Shown here piece by piece: positions 37,527 to 45,805 of a stretch of 49,283 nucleotides of DNA. The position numbers were made by a program, and so were the translations under genes. Origin of the DNA: Nitrospira sp. Lineage in GTDB: Bacteria; Nitrospirota; Nitrospiria; Nitrospirales; Nitrospiraceae. The notes under the pieces were generated by a model that made no database searches, had not been told where the DNA came from, and was given only the letters and a program-made list of their open reading frames with translations. The DNA is taken from the NCBI GenBank assembly GCA_005116955.1, contig SWDI01000001.1, forward strand, positions 103,081 to 152,363, written 5' to 3'. The stretch's first letter is position 1. Each line of letters begins with the position of its first letter.

Positions 37527-38522
37527 ATGTACGTTGTTCCGGTTGCCTTGTTGCTCGTACTGCACATGGCCGGTACGGCGTTCGCGGATGGCGCGCACGG
37601 CGGCCATCATACGCCGCAGCTTCTCAGTCAGCCGAACACGCAGCCGAACACGACGGTCACCTATGAAGGCAATCGTGTCACGGTGACGTTCGGTCCGGTG
37701 GATTTGCCGACCGGGCATGACGGCGAGCTCGCGGCCAGCATACCGAAACACCTCTTTACGTTGCCCGACGACATGACCATGGTCGGCTTCCATTCCGCCG
37801 TCTTTCAAAAAGACGGGACGCCGCTTCCCCGTCAGTATCTTCACCATATTTTGATGATCAACCAGAACAAAGACAGCGCCGCGTGCCCAGGTGAGCCGCT
37901 GTTCTTTGCCGGCGCCGGCATGGAGATGGCTGAGACGCGATTTCCCGCTGGGTATGGAGTCAAGCTCGCCAAGGGGCAAAAGCTTATGACCATCGTCGCG
38001 TTCTATCACGGGGTGCCACCCACGAAGGATGTGATGGCCAGTTTTACGATGGAGATGGCGCCGAAGGGCGCCCCGGTCCAGACGCTGGATGTCTACCAGG
38101 TCGGCGTCAACGTGGTCTGCTTCACCAAATTCGACAAGCGGCGGGCGGACGAGACCGACGAGGGCATCGAGATCCAGCGGGGCGTGCAAGTGGATCGCGC
38201 GCCGCTCAAATTCAAGATGGACGGCTGCGTGAAGTTTGCCTATCCGCATGGACACGATCAAGCGTTGCTGATTGCTCTGGAGAACAAGACGGCGCAGCGG
38301 ACGATGCTTCGGACGGTTCCCGACGTCGCGCCGGACGGCTCGTTCCTGTCGTTTTTACCGCATCAGATTTATCAGAGCCCACAGGGTTTCTCCGTGAACC
38401 AGCGCGACGAGTACGAAATGGTCATGGTGCATCACCGTCCCTTGCAGGAACCCCAGACGAATCATGGGATGGGGAACTATCTGCTCTACATGACGGCGGG
38501 AACATGTCCGGACACGAAGTAG
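37527..38522 (+). CDS. Secreted His-rich protein, copper monooxygenase-like
   Basis: The 331-residue protein starts with a Sec signal peptide (core VVPVALLLVLHMAGTAFA, cleavage near residue 20) followed by a His-rich segment HGGHH. H106-H107 in YLHHILMIN resemble the His pair at the start of the peptidylglycine monooxygenase (PHM)-like beta-sandwich; more His lie in VMVHHRP near the C terminus. This makes a copper-binding, two-beta-sandwich periplasmic protein likely, but catalysis is unproven. About six Cys are present, which suits disulfides in the periplasm. Ribosome binding site GGAGGG. It is first in an operon with a 2OG oxygenase. Confidence 0.75.
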   Translation: MYVVPVALLLVLHMAGTAFADGAHGGHHTPQLLSQPNTQPNTTVTYEGNRVTVTFGPVDLPTGHDGELAASIPKHLFTLPDDMTMVGFHSAVFQKDGTPLPRQYLHHILMINQNKDSAACPGEPLFFAGAGMEMAETRFPAGYGVKLAKGQKLMTIVAFYHGVPPTKDVMASFTMEMAPKGAPVQTLDVYQVGVNVVCFTKFDKRRADETDEGIEIQRGVQVDRAPLKFKMDGCVKFAYPHGHDQALLIALENKTAQRTMLRTVPDVAPDGSFLSFLPHQIYQSPQGFSVNQRDEYEMVMVHHRPLQEPQTNHGMGNYLLYMTAGTCPDTK

Positions 38523-38552
38523 TGACGTGATCCTCTGATGAAGGAGGGGCCC

Positions 38553-39413
38553 ATGTCGGAGCCCAAAGACATTGTAGCTGGGGTTGAGGACCGCCTCGGC
38601 GAGGCCATCGCGGAGCTGGATGAACAGGACATGCACCGAGTCTATTGGAACCAGAACGAGTTTGTCCTTTTCCCACGGTTCATCCCTCCTGCTCTGGTCG
38701 AGCCGTGCCTGACCGAGATTGAAGAGGTTGAGCCGGACATCAATCGGAATTACGTACCCGGCCACAAGCAGGGAGGCAGCGTCAGCTCCTACGTCATTCG
38801 TGAAAAAGCGCCGGCGATTCTGGCCTTATATCGGTCACCCGCGCTTCGGATGTTCCTCAGCCGGCTGGTCGATGCTCCCCTCATGCTCTGTCCCGAAGAC
38901 GATCCACATGCCTGTGCGTTGTATTACTACACGAAGCCCGGCGACCACATCGGTTTTCACTATGACACATCCTACTACAAAGGCGCCCGCTATACGGTTC
39001 TCATCGGCCTGATCGAGCAATCCGAGCATTGTCGCCTAGTGGCACGGGTGCATAAGGGGAAGACGCTCACTGAGATCAGCGAAACCCGTATTCCGATGGA
39101 ACCGGGAACGATGGTGGTGTTCAACGGCGACAAGCTCTGGCATGCCGTCACACCGCTTGGGGCTCACGAACGGCGGGTGATCTTGACGCTGCAATACGTG
39201 ACGGATCAGCGGATGGGGCCGCTCAAGAAACTGTTCTCCAACATGAAGGATGCGTTTGCCTACTTCGGGCCAGCCGCGCTGATGCATCGACCCAAGTCGA
39301 TGCAGACCTCGATCAACGACCGCGCGATGATCCGGGCCGACATGATGACCGATCATCCGACGCTGCAATTTCTCGTGGGAGCATGGAGTGCATCTCTCAA
39401 TCGCGATTCCTGA
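38553..39413 (+). CDS. 2OG-Fe(II) oxygenase-family protein
   Basis: The 286-residue protein (ATG at 38553 after AAGGAGGGG) has the iron-binding HxD at H136-Y-D138 (HIGFHYDTSYYKGARYT) and the distal His with a 2-oxoglutarate-binding Arg in LWHAVTPLGAHERRVIL. The C-terminal extension after about residue 210 is unusual and helical. Such enzymes hydroxylate proteins, lipids or small molecules; the substrate is unknown. It follows the secreted protein by 30 bp, so both are probably made from the sigma-54 promoter. Confidence 0.82.
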   Translation: MSEPKDIVAGVEDRLGEAIAELDEQDMHRVYWNQNEFVLFPRFIPPALVEPCLTEIEEVEPDINRNYVPGHKQGGSVSSYVIREKAPAILALYRSPALRMFLSRLVDAPLMLCPEDDPHACALYYYTKPGDHIGFHYDTSYYKGARYTVLIGLIEQSEHCRLVARVHKGKTLTEISETRIPMEPGTMVVFNGDKLWHAVTPLGAHERRVILTLQYVTDQRMGPLKKLFSNMKDAFAYFGPAALMHRPKSMQTSINDRAMIRADMMTDHPTLQFLVGAWSASLNRDS

Positions 39414-39894
39414 GGCGCAGGTGGTTGAAGCCCCGGCCTTGCTGCGGATAGTCCGAATGGCGCCGGCCTGCGATGTAGAGGCCGATGAACAGGGGGCGTC
39501 GTATGTCGCGCTCTTCGATGATTTCCCCAAATCGGTCGAAATCGTCGTACGACTGATCGAGGAGGCGTGGGACCTACGCGATGTCCACATCACACTCGAA
39601 GGCAGACCCGTCGTGAGCCGGATAAACTTCTATGCCGCCCTCCGCTGCTATCACGAGAGTCTTGGTGCGCCGGATGCGGAAGCCTACTGTCTTCAGCAAG
39701 CGGCGAATGTGAACAATGAAGCAGGGTGCCCTGATCGAGCGTGTCTGTCCCCTTGTCAGTTTATGTGTTCACGATGCGTGGGACTGTCGCGCCATCAGAG
39801 TGCGCCTCCGATTTCAATTCAACTCTTGGAACTGGCGCGCCGGGCGGAAGTGGACTGGTGTCCGAACCTGCGCATCGCGAAGGTAGATGCGTGA
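39388..39894 (+). CDS. Cys-rich hypothetical protein (168 aa)
   Basis: The gene starts at a GTG (39388) inside the end of the oxygenase gene (26-bp overlap), which implies coupled translation. The N-terminal 100 residues are alpha/beta with no recognised motif. A second part has a Cys cluster, CPDRAC-LSPC-QFMC-SRC, then a helix. The cluster suggests a metal or Fe-S site. The overlap and shared direction place it in the same operon as the secreted protein and 2OG oxygenase. Function unknown. Confidence 0.7.
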   Translation: MHLSIAIPEAQVVEAPALLRIVRMAPACDVEADEQGASYVALFDDFPKSVEIVVRLIEEAWDLRDVHITLEGRPVVSRINFYAALRCYHESLGAPDAEAYCLQQAANVNNEAGCPDRACLSPCQFMCSRCVGLSRHQSAPPISIQLLELARRAEVDWCPNLRIAKVDA

Positions 39895-40028
39895 ACTGTC
39901 ACGTGAGGGTGAAGCGAAGCCAAGATCAGGCGTTCGCCTTTCTTGTGTCTTTTGATCGGTAAGGACGTGCGGAATTACTTATTCACCAAGCTGATGCCTC
40001 GGGCCGGGGGTGTCTGTCAGCTGATCGC

Positions 40029-40052
40029 TCGAGGAGGGGCCGTGCTCCTCGA
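40029..40052 (+). other. Hairpin before the SmbP-barrel gene
   Basis: A perfect 8-bp stem, TCGAGGAG (40029-40036) with CTCCTCGA (40045-40052), loop of 8. It lies 24 bp before the start codon and could end the upstream message or modulate translation, since the stem contains a GAGGAG ribosome-binding-like word. Confidence 0.4.
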
Positions 40053-40075
40053 TGCGTAACTAGGGAGGGGGTATC

Positions 40076-41020
40076 ATGCAGGTTCAGAAGAGCAGGAGGA
40101 ACATCGGGTTGTGGTCTGTTGCGGTGTCACTCGCCGCAGTGTTCGCTCTTGGAGCACCGGTGCTGAGCAGCTCAGCGCTTGCCGCCGTCAATCCACACGT
40201 GAGCGAAGCAGTCGAGCATGCGAAAGGTGCCGCGTCACATGGGAAGCAGGGACATGCCGACGCCTGTGTTCAGCGCGCGGAGGAAGCGCTTAAGCATGCA
40301 CAAGCGGCTGGAGTGAAAAACCCGCATGTGGATATGGGCGTCATACATCTGATGGAGGCGGTGCAACACGGCAAGGCCGGGCATGCGGATGCGTGCACCG
40401 AACATGCCGAGGGTGCGTCCACGCATTTGGCTGAAGTCTTAGCTGAAGGTACGACGTCAACTGGGAACCGCGTGTTCTTTCGCGGGGGCTATGGCGAGAT
40501 GCTGAGCGATCGCGCCGGAGAGTTTATCACCGACGTCCATACCAAGGGGAATACCGGGACCGGCGGCTATTACATCGGCGGTGGAGCGGAACTCATGGTC
40601 ACCAAGGACCTGTGGGGTATGATGCCAGGCGTTGCGCTCGTGGGCGAGATCGGATTGGAATTCAAAAGATGGAGTTCCAGCAGCGTCGTGAATGGGGAGG
40701 CCCTGGTTGGGAATACGGCTCCGGCCAAGGTGCAGATGACCATGTTGACGGCGAGTGTGGCCCCCAAGATCAAGTTCAGGCAGGGGACCGATTTCCAGCC
40801 CTGGATCATTCCGGCCGGGTTGGATTTCCACGTCATCAGCCCGACATCCAGTCAGGTGAATTATTTGGACATCGGGGTTCAGTTCGGTGGGGGCGCGGAG
40901 TTTCGCGTGTGGAAAGAGTTGTGGCTTGGGCTCGACAGTCGATTCCACCTGGCGTCCAATCAAACCAACACGGTGAATAATTTCTGGACCACCGGCATCT
41001 ATGGGGCCATTGGATTCTAA
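40076..41020 (+). CDS. SmbP-like metal-binding domain fused to an outer-membrane beta-barrel
   Basis: The 314-residue protein has a signal peptide (residues 1-37, ALA cut site), then two copies of a His-rich helical repeat (about 38-80 and 83-125): NPHVSEAVEHAKGAASHGKQ and NPHVDMGVIHLMEAVQHGKA, each followed by GHADAC. This is the A-x2-H-x3-A pattern of SmbP, a small metal-binding protein of ammonia oxidisers. From residue about 130 the sequence alternates in short polar/hydrophobic strands ending in F (GAIGF), typical of an outer-membrane barrel. The joining of these two parts is unusual. Ribosome binding site GGGAGGGGG. Confidence 0.8.
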   Translation: MQVQKSRRNIGLWSVAVSLAAVFALGAPVLSSSALAAVNPHVSEAVEHAKGAASHGKQGHADACVQRAEEALKHAQAAGVKNPHVDMGVIHLMEAVQHGKAGHADACTEHAEGASTHLAEVLAEGTTSTGNRVFFRGGYGEMLSDRAGEFITDVHTKGNTGTGGYYIGGGAELMVTKDLWGMMPGVALVGEIGLEFKRWSSSSVVNGEALVGNTAPAKVQMTMLTASVAPKIKFRQGTDFQPWIIPAGLDFHVISPTSSQVNYLDIGVQFGGGAEFRVWKELWLGLDSRFHLASNQTNTVNNFWTTGIYGAIGF

Positions 41021-41082
41021 CCGACGTGATGGTGCAGGAAGTGCTGCCGCTTTATCCCTAAGCCGCAGAAATCTGTTCGCAG

Positions 41083-41157
41083 GAAGCGTATTTCGTGAAG
41101 CGTGAAGCGCAGGACGGAAGGGGAAGATATCTCCTCCTTGTTTGCGCGATACGCTTC
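41083..41157. repeat. Inverted repeat between the SmbP-barrel and Cld-like genes
   Basis: GAAGCGTAT (41083-41091) pairs with ATACGCTTC (41149-41157). The left side continues as TTTCGTGAAGCGTGAAGCG, which resembles the reverse complement of the gyrB-gyrA spacer element. Probably a dispersed extragenic repeat. Confidence 0.45.
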
Positions 41158-41274
41158 GCGAGATATGAGCGACGAAGATCGGAACAAAACTAAGTGAAGG
41201 CAAGACAAAGGTTGCGGCTACTGATGAACGAATAGGTAAGTGGTCCTCTCCGGAAGTACTACAAAGGAGTTGCA

Positions 41275-41997
41275 ATGTCCATCCCTGAACAAGCCCCAGC
41301 GCCTCAGGCATCCACACGCCAGTATGTCAATTTTGTGTTTTATAAAGTCGACCCAGCCTGGCGGCGTTTGCCGGAGGATATGCGCACCCAGGGTAAACAG
41401 GAGTTCCTCCGGGCCGTGGAGGACTACAACGGCAAGGTCCTGGTGGTGCCGTATTCCACCATCGGTATCCGAGGAGATTGCGACTTTATGCTCTGGCGTA
41501 TCAGCTATGACCTGGACCTCTTCCAAGACATGAGCGCCAAGCTCCTCGCCTCCGGCCTGGGGCAATACCTCACGACCCCGTATTCCTATCTGGCGATGAC
41601 CAAACGGTCGATCTACGTGGACCACCACACCCACGCGGGGCAGGAAGGGAAACGACTGACGGTGGTGCCGGGAAAGAGTAAATATAACTTCGTGTATCCG
41701 TTCCTGAAAACGCGCGAGTGGTTCCTGCTCACGAAGGCGGCGCGACAGGGCATGATGGATGAGCATATCGAAGTGGGCCATCGGTTTCCTTCGGTGAAGC
41801 TGAACACGGCCTATTCATTTGGGTTGGACGATCAGGAATGGGTGGTGGCGTTTGAGAGCGATAAGCCGGAAGACTTTCTGGAACTCGTGATGGCGCTGCG
41901 CGAAACCGAGGGCTCACGCTACACGCTGCGTGACACGCCGATTTTCACCTGCGTTCGCAAGAGTCTCAAAGAAACGCTCGATACACTCGGCGGCTGA
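41275..41997 (+). CDS. Chlorite dismutase-family haem protein
   Basis: The 240-residue protein has the family's dimeric alpha+beta-barrel pattern: QYVNFVFYKVDPAW, YNFVYPFLKTREWF, the proximal-His helix MMDEHIEVGH, and AYSFGLDDQEWVVAFE. By alignment from the conserved GLDD back to the proximal His, the position of the catalytic distal Arg of true chlorite dismutases (KRKLYHSTG in Dechloromonas) falls on Leu here (VKLNTAYSFG). A coproheme-decarboxylase-like, peroxidase-like or other role is therefore as likely as chlorite removal. Clear ribosome binding site (AAAGGAG). A Rieske oxygenase gene follows after 14 bp. Confidence 0.85.
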   Translation: MSIPEQAPAPQASTRQYVNFVFYKVDPAWRRLPEDMRTQGKQEFLRAVEDYNGKVLVVPYSTIGIRGDCDFMLWRISYDLDLFQDMSAKLLASGLGQYLTTPYSYLAMTKRSIYVDHHTHAGQEGKRLTVVPGKSKYNFVYPFLKTREWFLLTKAARQGMMDEHIEVGHRFPSVKLNTAYSFGLDDQEWVVAFESDKPEDFLELVMALRETEGSRYTLRDTPIFTCVRKSLKETLDTLGG

Positions 41998-42011
41998 CGC
42001 CAGAGAACTGC

Positions 42012-43052
42012 ATGCTCGAAGGTTTCTGGTACATTGCCGGGGAAAGTACCGCGATCAAGGTCGGCCGGTCCTTCGCATCGGTGCTCTGCAACCAGCCATT
42101 GGTGCTGTTTCGGGATGGGCAGGGTCGCGTGCATGCGCTGGAAGACCGCTGTCCCCACAAGGGCGTGCCACTCTCGTCGGCCCGGCAGGAAGGGGATTCT
42201 CTGCGTTGCCCTTTTCACGGGTGGCGCTTTATCTCTTCCGGTGAGTGTGTGGAAGTACCGGCCATCGGCAACGTAGCACATCCATCACTGGCCTCGGCCT
42301 GCGTGAAGACCTTTCCAGCCGAAGAGCAGGATGGCTGGGTGTGGGTCTACATTGGCAACGACCGGTGCCCGAAACCTTCGTCTCCACCACCGTCGTTGCC
42401 GGTTCCGGCCGATGGCAGTCCGATGATTTCCGTGCGCGAGTCCGCCGAGGCGAAAGTCCGGTGGGATTTCGCAGTGGATAGCCTGATGGATCCCGCCCAT
42501 GTCCCGTTCGTGCATAACAACTATTTCCGGCGGCGCGAGGCGGCGAGGAAAAAAGAAAAGGTGTTCACGCGGCTGCCGTTGGGGTTTCGCACGATCTCGC
42601 AGAATGTCTTGCTGCCGGACACTTTTATCTTTCGCGCCTTGTCTCCGAGGCTGGGCTCAGCCACGACCACGGTCGATTTCGTGCTGCCAGGCATCCATCT
42701 GGAACGATGGGAGATCGGCACACGGTTCGCGTCCGTCATGTTGGTGGCCACGCCGCTTACGGATGAACGAAGCCGGTTCGACATTTGCGTCGGGTGGAAC
42801 TTCTTGCACGGGCTACCTGTGGGATGGCTCGTCCGCCGGACTTTACGCACCATTCTTGGCCAGGACCGATACATCCTGGAATTGCAGGAACAGGGGTTCG
42901 GCCAGAAGGGAAGTATGTTATTGAACTTAGAATCGGACACATTGGCCGTGTGGTACCGTCGGCTGAAGAGATATCGTTTGGATCAATTGGCTGGTGTGCC
43001 TAACCTCCAACATCCGGTTCCGGAGAAGACCACGCTTAGCTGGATCACGTGA
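42012..43052 (+). CDS. Rieske non-haem iron oxygenase
   Basis: The 346-residue protein has an N-terminal Rieske 2Fe-2S domain (C47-P-H49 and C66-PF-H69) and a catalytic domain with the mononuclear-iron triad D160-PA-H163-VPFV-H168. The pattern resembles the pheophorbide a/choline-type oxygenase group rather than ring-hydroxylating dioxygenases. A reductase partner is not encoded here; the ferredoxin at 20514 might serve (inference). No signal peptide. The 14-bp gap after the Cld-family gene indicates one operon, so the substrate may be a tetrapyrrole. Confidence 0.87.
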   Translation: MLEGFWYIAGESTAIKVGRSFASVLCNQPLVLFRDGQGRVHALEDRCPHKGVPLSSARQEGDSLRCPFHGWRFISSGECVEVPAIGNVAHPSLASACVKTFPAEEQDGWVWVYIGNDRCPKPSSPPPSLPVPADGSPMISVRESAEAKVRWDFAVDSLMDPAHVPFVHNNYFRRREAARKKEKVFTRLPLGFRTISQNVLLPDTFIFRALSPRLGSATTTVDFVLPGIHLERWEIGTRFASVMLVATPLTDERSRFDICVGWNFLHGLPVGWLVRRTLRTILGQDRYILELQEQGFGQKGSMLLNLESDTLAVWYRRLKRYRLDQLAGVPNLQHPVPEKTTLSWIT

Positions 43053-43185
43053 TGCGAACGGTCCGATGCAGCCGGACATGCTGAAGAGCAAGACGGCGTA
43101 GAGGATTCAGCCTTGGCTGGCGTCGAATGTGTTCGATGTCTCGGACCGGTCCGTCCGACTGACGAAAGGTGAAGCCCCTCTGCCT

Positions 43186-43743
43186 ATGAGCACCCAACTC
43201 ACCATCTTGGATGAACTTCGGGGCGGCGATGGGCGCTCTATCGGTCGCACCAGTCAGGTGGTGGCGATCATACGCCGGCAGCCGGGGCTGTTTCCTGCCC
43301 TCATAGACGGTATGCATCATGACGACGAGGTGGTACGCATGCGTGCCGCCGATGCGCTAGAAAAACTCACCGTGACGAATCCTGAGTGGCTCCAGCCTTT
43401 CAGAGTTCAGCTCATAAAGTTAGCGGCAAAGGCAACACAGCAGGAGCTCAGATGGCATTTAGCCCAGGTGCTCCCACGCTTGGAGTTGTCGAGGAGGGAC
43501 CGCGTGATTGTTGTGGCGGTGTTTCGACGCTATCTTCAAGACCAAAGCCGAATCGTGAAGACCTTCGCGATGCAGGGCTTGACAGACTTGGCCATGCAGG
43601 AGCATCGGCTTCGGGCTCCAATCCGGCGACGGATCTTGTCTCTCATGAGAACAGGAAGTCCGTCCATGAAAAGTCGAGGACGCAAGCTGTTACTCCAACT
43701 TCGCGCTTTGACGGTGCCCCATCATGCCCCAATTTCTCGTTAG
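43186..43743 (+). CDS. HEAT-repeat-like protein
   Basis: The 185-residue protein (ATG at 43186) is made of helical pairs with a HEAT-like pattern: LFPALIDGMHHDDEVVRMRAADALEKL, then WHLAQVLPRLEL and RIVKTFAMQGLTDLAM. It is basic, with no signal peptide or membrane segment. HEAT arrays usually mediate protein-protein contacts. It follows the Rieske gene by 133 bp. A small palindrome, CTGTCTC-AA-GAGACAG (43747-43762), just after its stop may help end the message. Confidence 0.7.
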   Translation: MSTQLTILDELRGGDGRSIGRTSQVVAIIRRQPGLFPALIDGMHHDDEVVRMRAADALEKLTVTNPEWLQPFRVQLIKLAAKATQQELRWHLAQVLPRLELSRRDRVIVVAVFRRYLQDQSRIVKTFAMQGLTDLAMQEHRLRAPIRRRILSLMRTGSPSMKSRGRKLLLQLRALTVPHHAPISR

Positions 43744-43746
43744 AGA

Positions 43747-43762
43747 CTGTCTCAAGAGACAG
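43747..43762 (+). terminator. Small hairpin after the HEAT-like gene
   Basis: A 7-bp perfect stem with a 2-base loop, too tight for a stable hairpin as drawn and lacking a T-tract. It may still help to end transcription or bind a regulator. Confidence 0.3.
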
Positions 43763-43830
43763 CGCCATGTTTCGACCTTGTGAACAAGGTAGGACGATTT
43801 TTCTCACCGGATCGACTATGATGCGACGGC

Positions 43831-44307
43831 ATGTACTACACGCTCGTGATTCTCCATATTCTTGCCGCGGTGAGTTGGGTCGGTGGTATGATCTTTCTCT
43901 CCTTGGTCTTGGCCCCCTTGGTCAGGGGGCGGAAAGCTGCGCCTGAATTCATGGCGCTGTTTCGCTCTGCCGCGCTACGGTTTCGCCCCATCGTCTGGAT
44001 CACGATGGCGATCTTGTTGATGACCGGGCCGATGTTACTCTCACACCGTGGTCTCAGTGTCATGGCACCGGCTTCCTGGCCGGGAATCGTGACCGTGAAA
44101 CTGATGTTGGTCGCCTTGTTGTTGTTCCTGACACTCCTCCATGATCTTGTCTTTGGTCCTCAGATCAGTCGGGTCAGCGCGATCGCAGAATCTCAGCGAA
44201 CGATCGGAGAGCGGGTCATCTTCAAATCTGCTCGCTGGTTGCCACGTCTTTCATTGCTCATCGCGCTGGCCGTAGTCGTTGCGGCGGCGCTGCTGGCACG
44301 GTCATGA
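43831..44307 (+). CDS. CopD-family membrane protein
   Basis: The 158-residue inner-membrane protein has four hydrophobic spans (about 5-27, 50-70, 80-103, 132-156). The first contains ILHILAAVSWVGGMIFLSLVLAPLV, and the second WITMAILLMTGPMLL, as in the copper-resistance CopD/YcnJ-type domain; the conserved His and Trp of the first span are present. Function in the family is not firmly known (copper import or haem-linked). It lies with other haem and metal genes but is separated from the FGE-like gene by a convergent gap. Confidence 0.75.
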   Translation: MYYTLVILHILAAVSWVGGMIFLSLVLAPLVRGRKAAPEFMALFRSAALRFRPIVWITMAILLMTGPMLLSHRGLSVMAPASWPGIVTVKLMLVALLLFLTLLHDLVFGPQISRVSAIAESQRTIGERVIFKSARWLPRLSLLIALAVVVAAALLARS

Positions 44308-44527
44308 CGGGATTTGCAGCGAGCTATCTGATCGAGGGAGAGTTCTCTGTCCGTGAAAATGGGGGTAAGCGCAAGGTCCTACGAAGCAGGACAGGCCCCG
44401 CTCCTAGTCGATTGAGGACCACGCTTGTGAAGGCGTGGGAATGTATGCGTCGTCAGTTCAATACCGTCGTGTGAAGACTTGTGTGTCCGCACTACTCATC
44501 GTATGACATCGATCAAGCCAGTAAGGG

Positions 44528-45805
44528 TTATGCAGTCTTTGCGCAGCGAAACCCGTAGCCGAACTGCCGTCCGGATGGATCGGCATTGAAACGGAACGAA
44601 GAGCGCAAGAATTCCTGAACATACAGCCAGTTCCCACCTCGCACGACTTTCGATTTACCCGTTGTCGGCCCTTGAGGATTCTTCACCGGGCTCTTCTTGT
44701 AATAGTCATGGTCATACCAGTCGTTGACCCATTCCCAGGCATTGCCGGCCATGTCGTAGATACCGTAGGGACTCTTGCCCATTTCGAACATCCCCACCGG
44801 AACTAAGGCCATATGAGAAGCCCATTCCTTCTTGCCAAAATTCGCGTGGAGCCTGGTGGGAGCCTCGTTGCCCCAGGGGTAGAGGCGGCCATCCGTTCCC
44901 CGCGCCGATTTTTCCCACTCAGCTTCAGTCGGCAGACGCTTGCCGGCCCATTTGCAGTACGTGGCCGCATCCGACCAGCTGACGTTCACGACCGGACGTT
45001 TCTGATGGCGAGGTTCGTTCATGAACTCCCACTCCGGCGGCACTTCTGCGCCCGCCGCCTCCAGATACTTGGCATACTGCCCAACCGTCACGTGGTACTT
45101 GTCCATATAGAAAGCGCCAAGGTAGACGCGATGCACGGGCTTTTCGTCAGCTTTCAGCGTGCTCCCCATCGTGAATTCCCCTGCCGGCACCAGTGCCATT
45201 GGTATGTCACGGGGATCGGTCGGGAACGCTTCTCCTCCTGACCCATCTGGTTTGAGACTATGCGGCGAGGTGGTCGAACGTCGTCCAGGGAATTTCGCTT
45301 GTAACTGTTGATAGACGGCCTGTTGCTCATTATTGAGGCTCAACTCATGAGCGCCGTCCAGAGCCTCCTCCGCCTGCTTCATCTTGTCGGGCTGAGCCTG
45401 TCCACCGGCAAGCAGACCCTTTGCTTCCTCCAGCAAGCGCCACGCAGTCACTTCCTCCAGCGATTGCCACACCTTCATTTTGCTTAACCGTGGTTCCCTC
45501 GTCCCCGTGATCCTGGATTTCGCATCCAGATGTAACGCGGTCTCGTAATGTTCTTCCGCGCAGTCCCAGGCGGCTAATCCTCGACAGGCCTCAGCTAAGT
45601 TGAAATGAGCCTGCACATTCGATGAATTCTTGATGAGCCCTGCCTCCAACATCGCGCGCGCTTCGGCATATTGTTTGTGCTTTAAAAGACTCTCTCCTTT
45701 GGCAAAGTCCTGCTCGCCAGCATCGGCTGCCGGCGCCGCCATGGAGTTGGCGGTCATGTTCAGACATATGACAAAACCCAGCACCCCTAGTGTCTGTCTC
45801 ATCAA
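44528..45805 (-). CDS. Secreted TPR protein with formylglycine-generating-enzyme-like domain
   Basis: The 425-residue protein has a signal peptide (to about residue 23), a tetratricopeptide region (about 28-180: KGESLLKHKQYAEARAMLEAG and HFNLAEACRGLAAWDCAEEHYETAL) and an FGE-sulfatase-type domain (about 195-424) with PMALVPAGEFTMGS, RLPTEAEWEKSARG, YDMAGNAWEWVNDWYD and VVRGGNW. The two Cys of true formylglycine-generating enzymes are not evident (one Cys in TYCKWAG and one in FRCAKTA), so it is more likely a structural or binding member of the family. It is convergent with the CopD-like gene. Confidence 0.85.
   Translation of the reverse strand: MMRQTLGVLGFVICLNMTANSMAAPAADAGEQDFAKGESLLKHKQYAEARAMLEAGLIKNSSNVQAHFNLAEACRGLAAWDCAEEHYETALHLDAKSRITGTREPRLSKMKVWQSLEEVTAWRLLEEAKGLLAGGQAQPDKMKQAEEALDGAHELSLNNEQQAVYQQLQAKFPGRRSTTSPHSLKPDGSGGEAFPTDPRDIPMALVPAGEFTMGSTLKADEKPVHRVYLGAFYMDKYHVTVGQYAKYLEAAGAEVPPEWEFMNEPRHQKRPVVNVSWSDAATYCKWAGKRLPTEAEWEKSARGTDGRLYPWGNEAPTRLHANFGKKEWASHMALVPVGMFEMGKSPYGIYDMAGNAWEWVNDWYDHDYYKKSPVKNPQGPTTGKSKVVRGGNWLYVQEFLRSSFRFNADPSGRQFGYGFRCAKTA

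Noticed and set aside
41275-41997. Annotating the protein as a true chlorite dismutase
   Set aside because: The apparent replacement of the distal Arg argues against it; only the family name is given.
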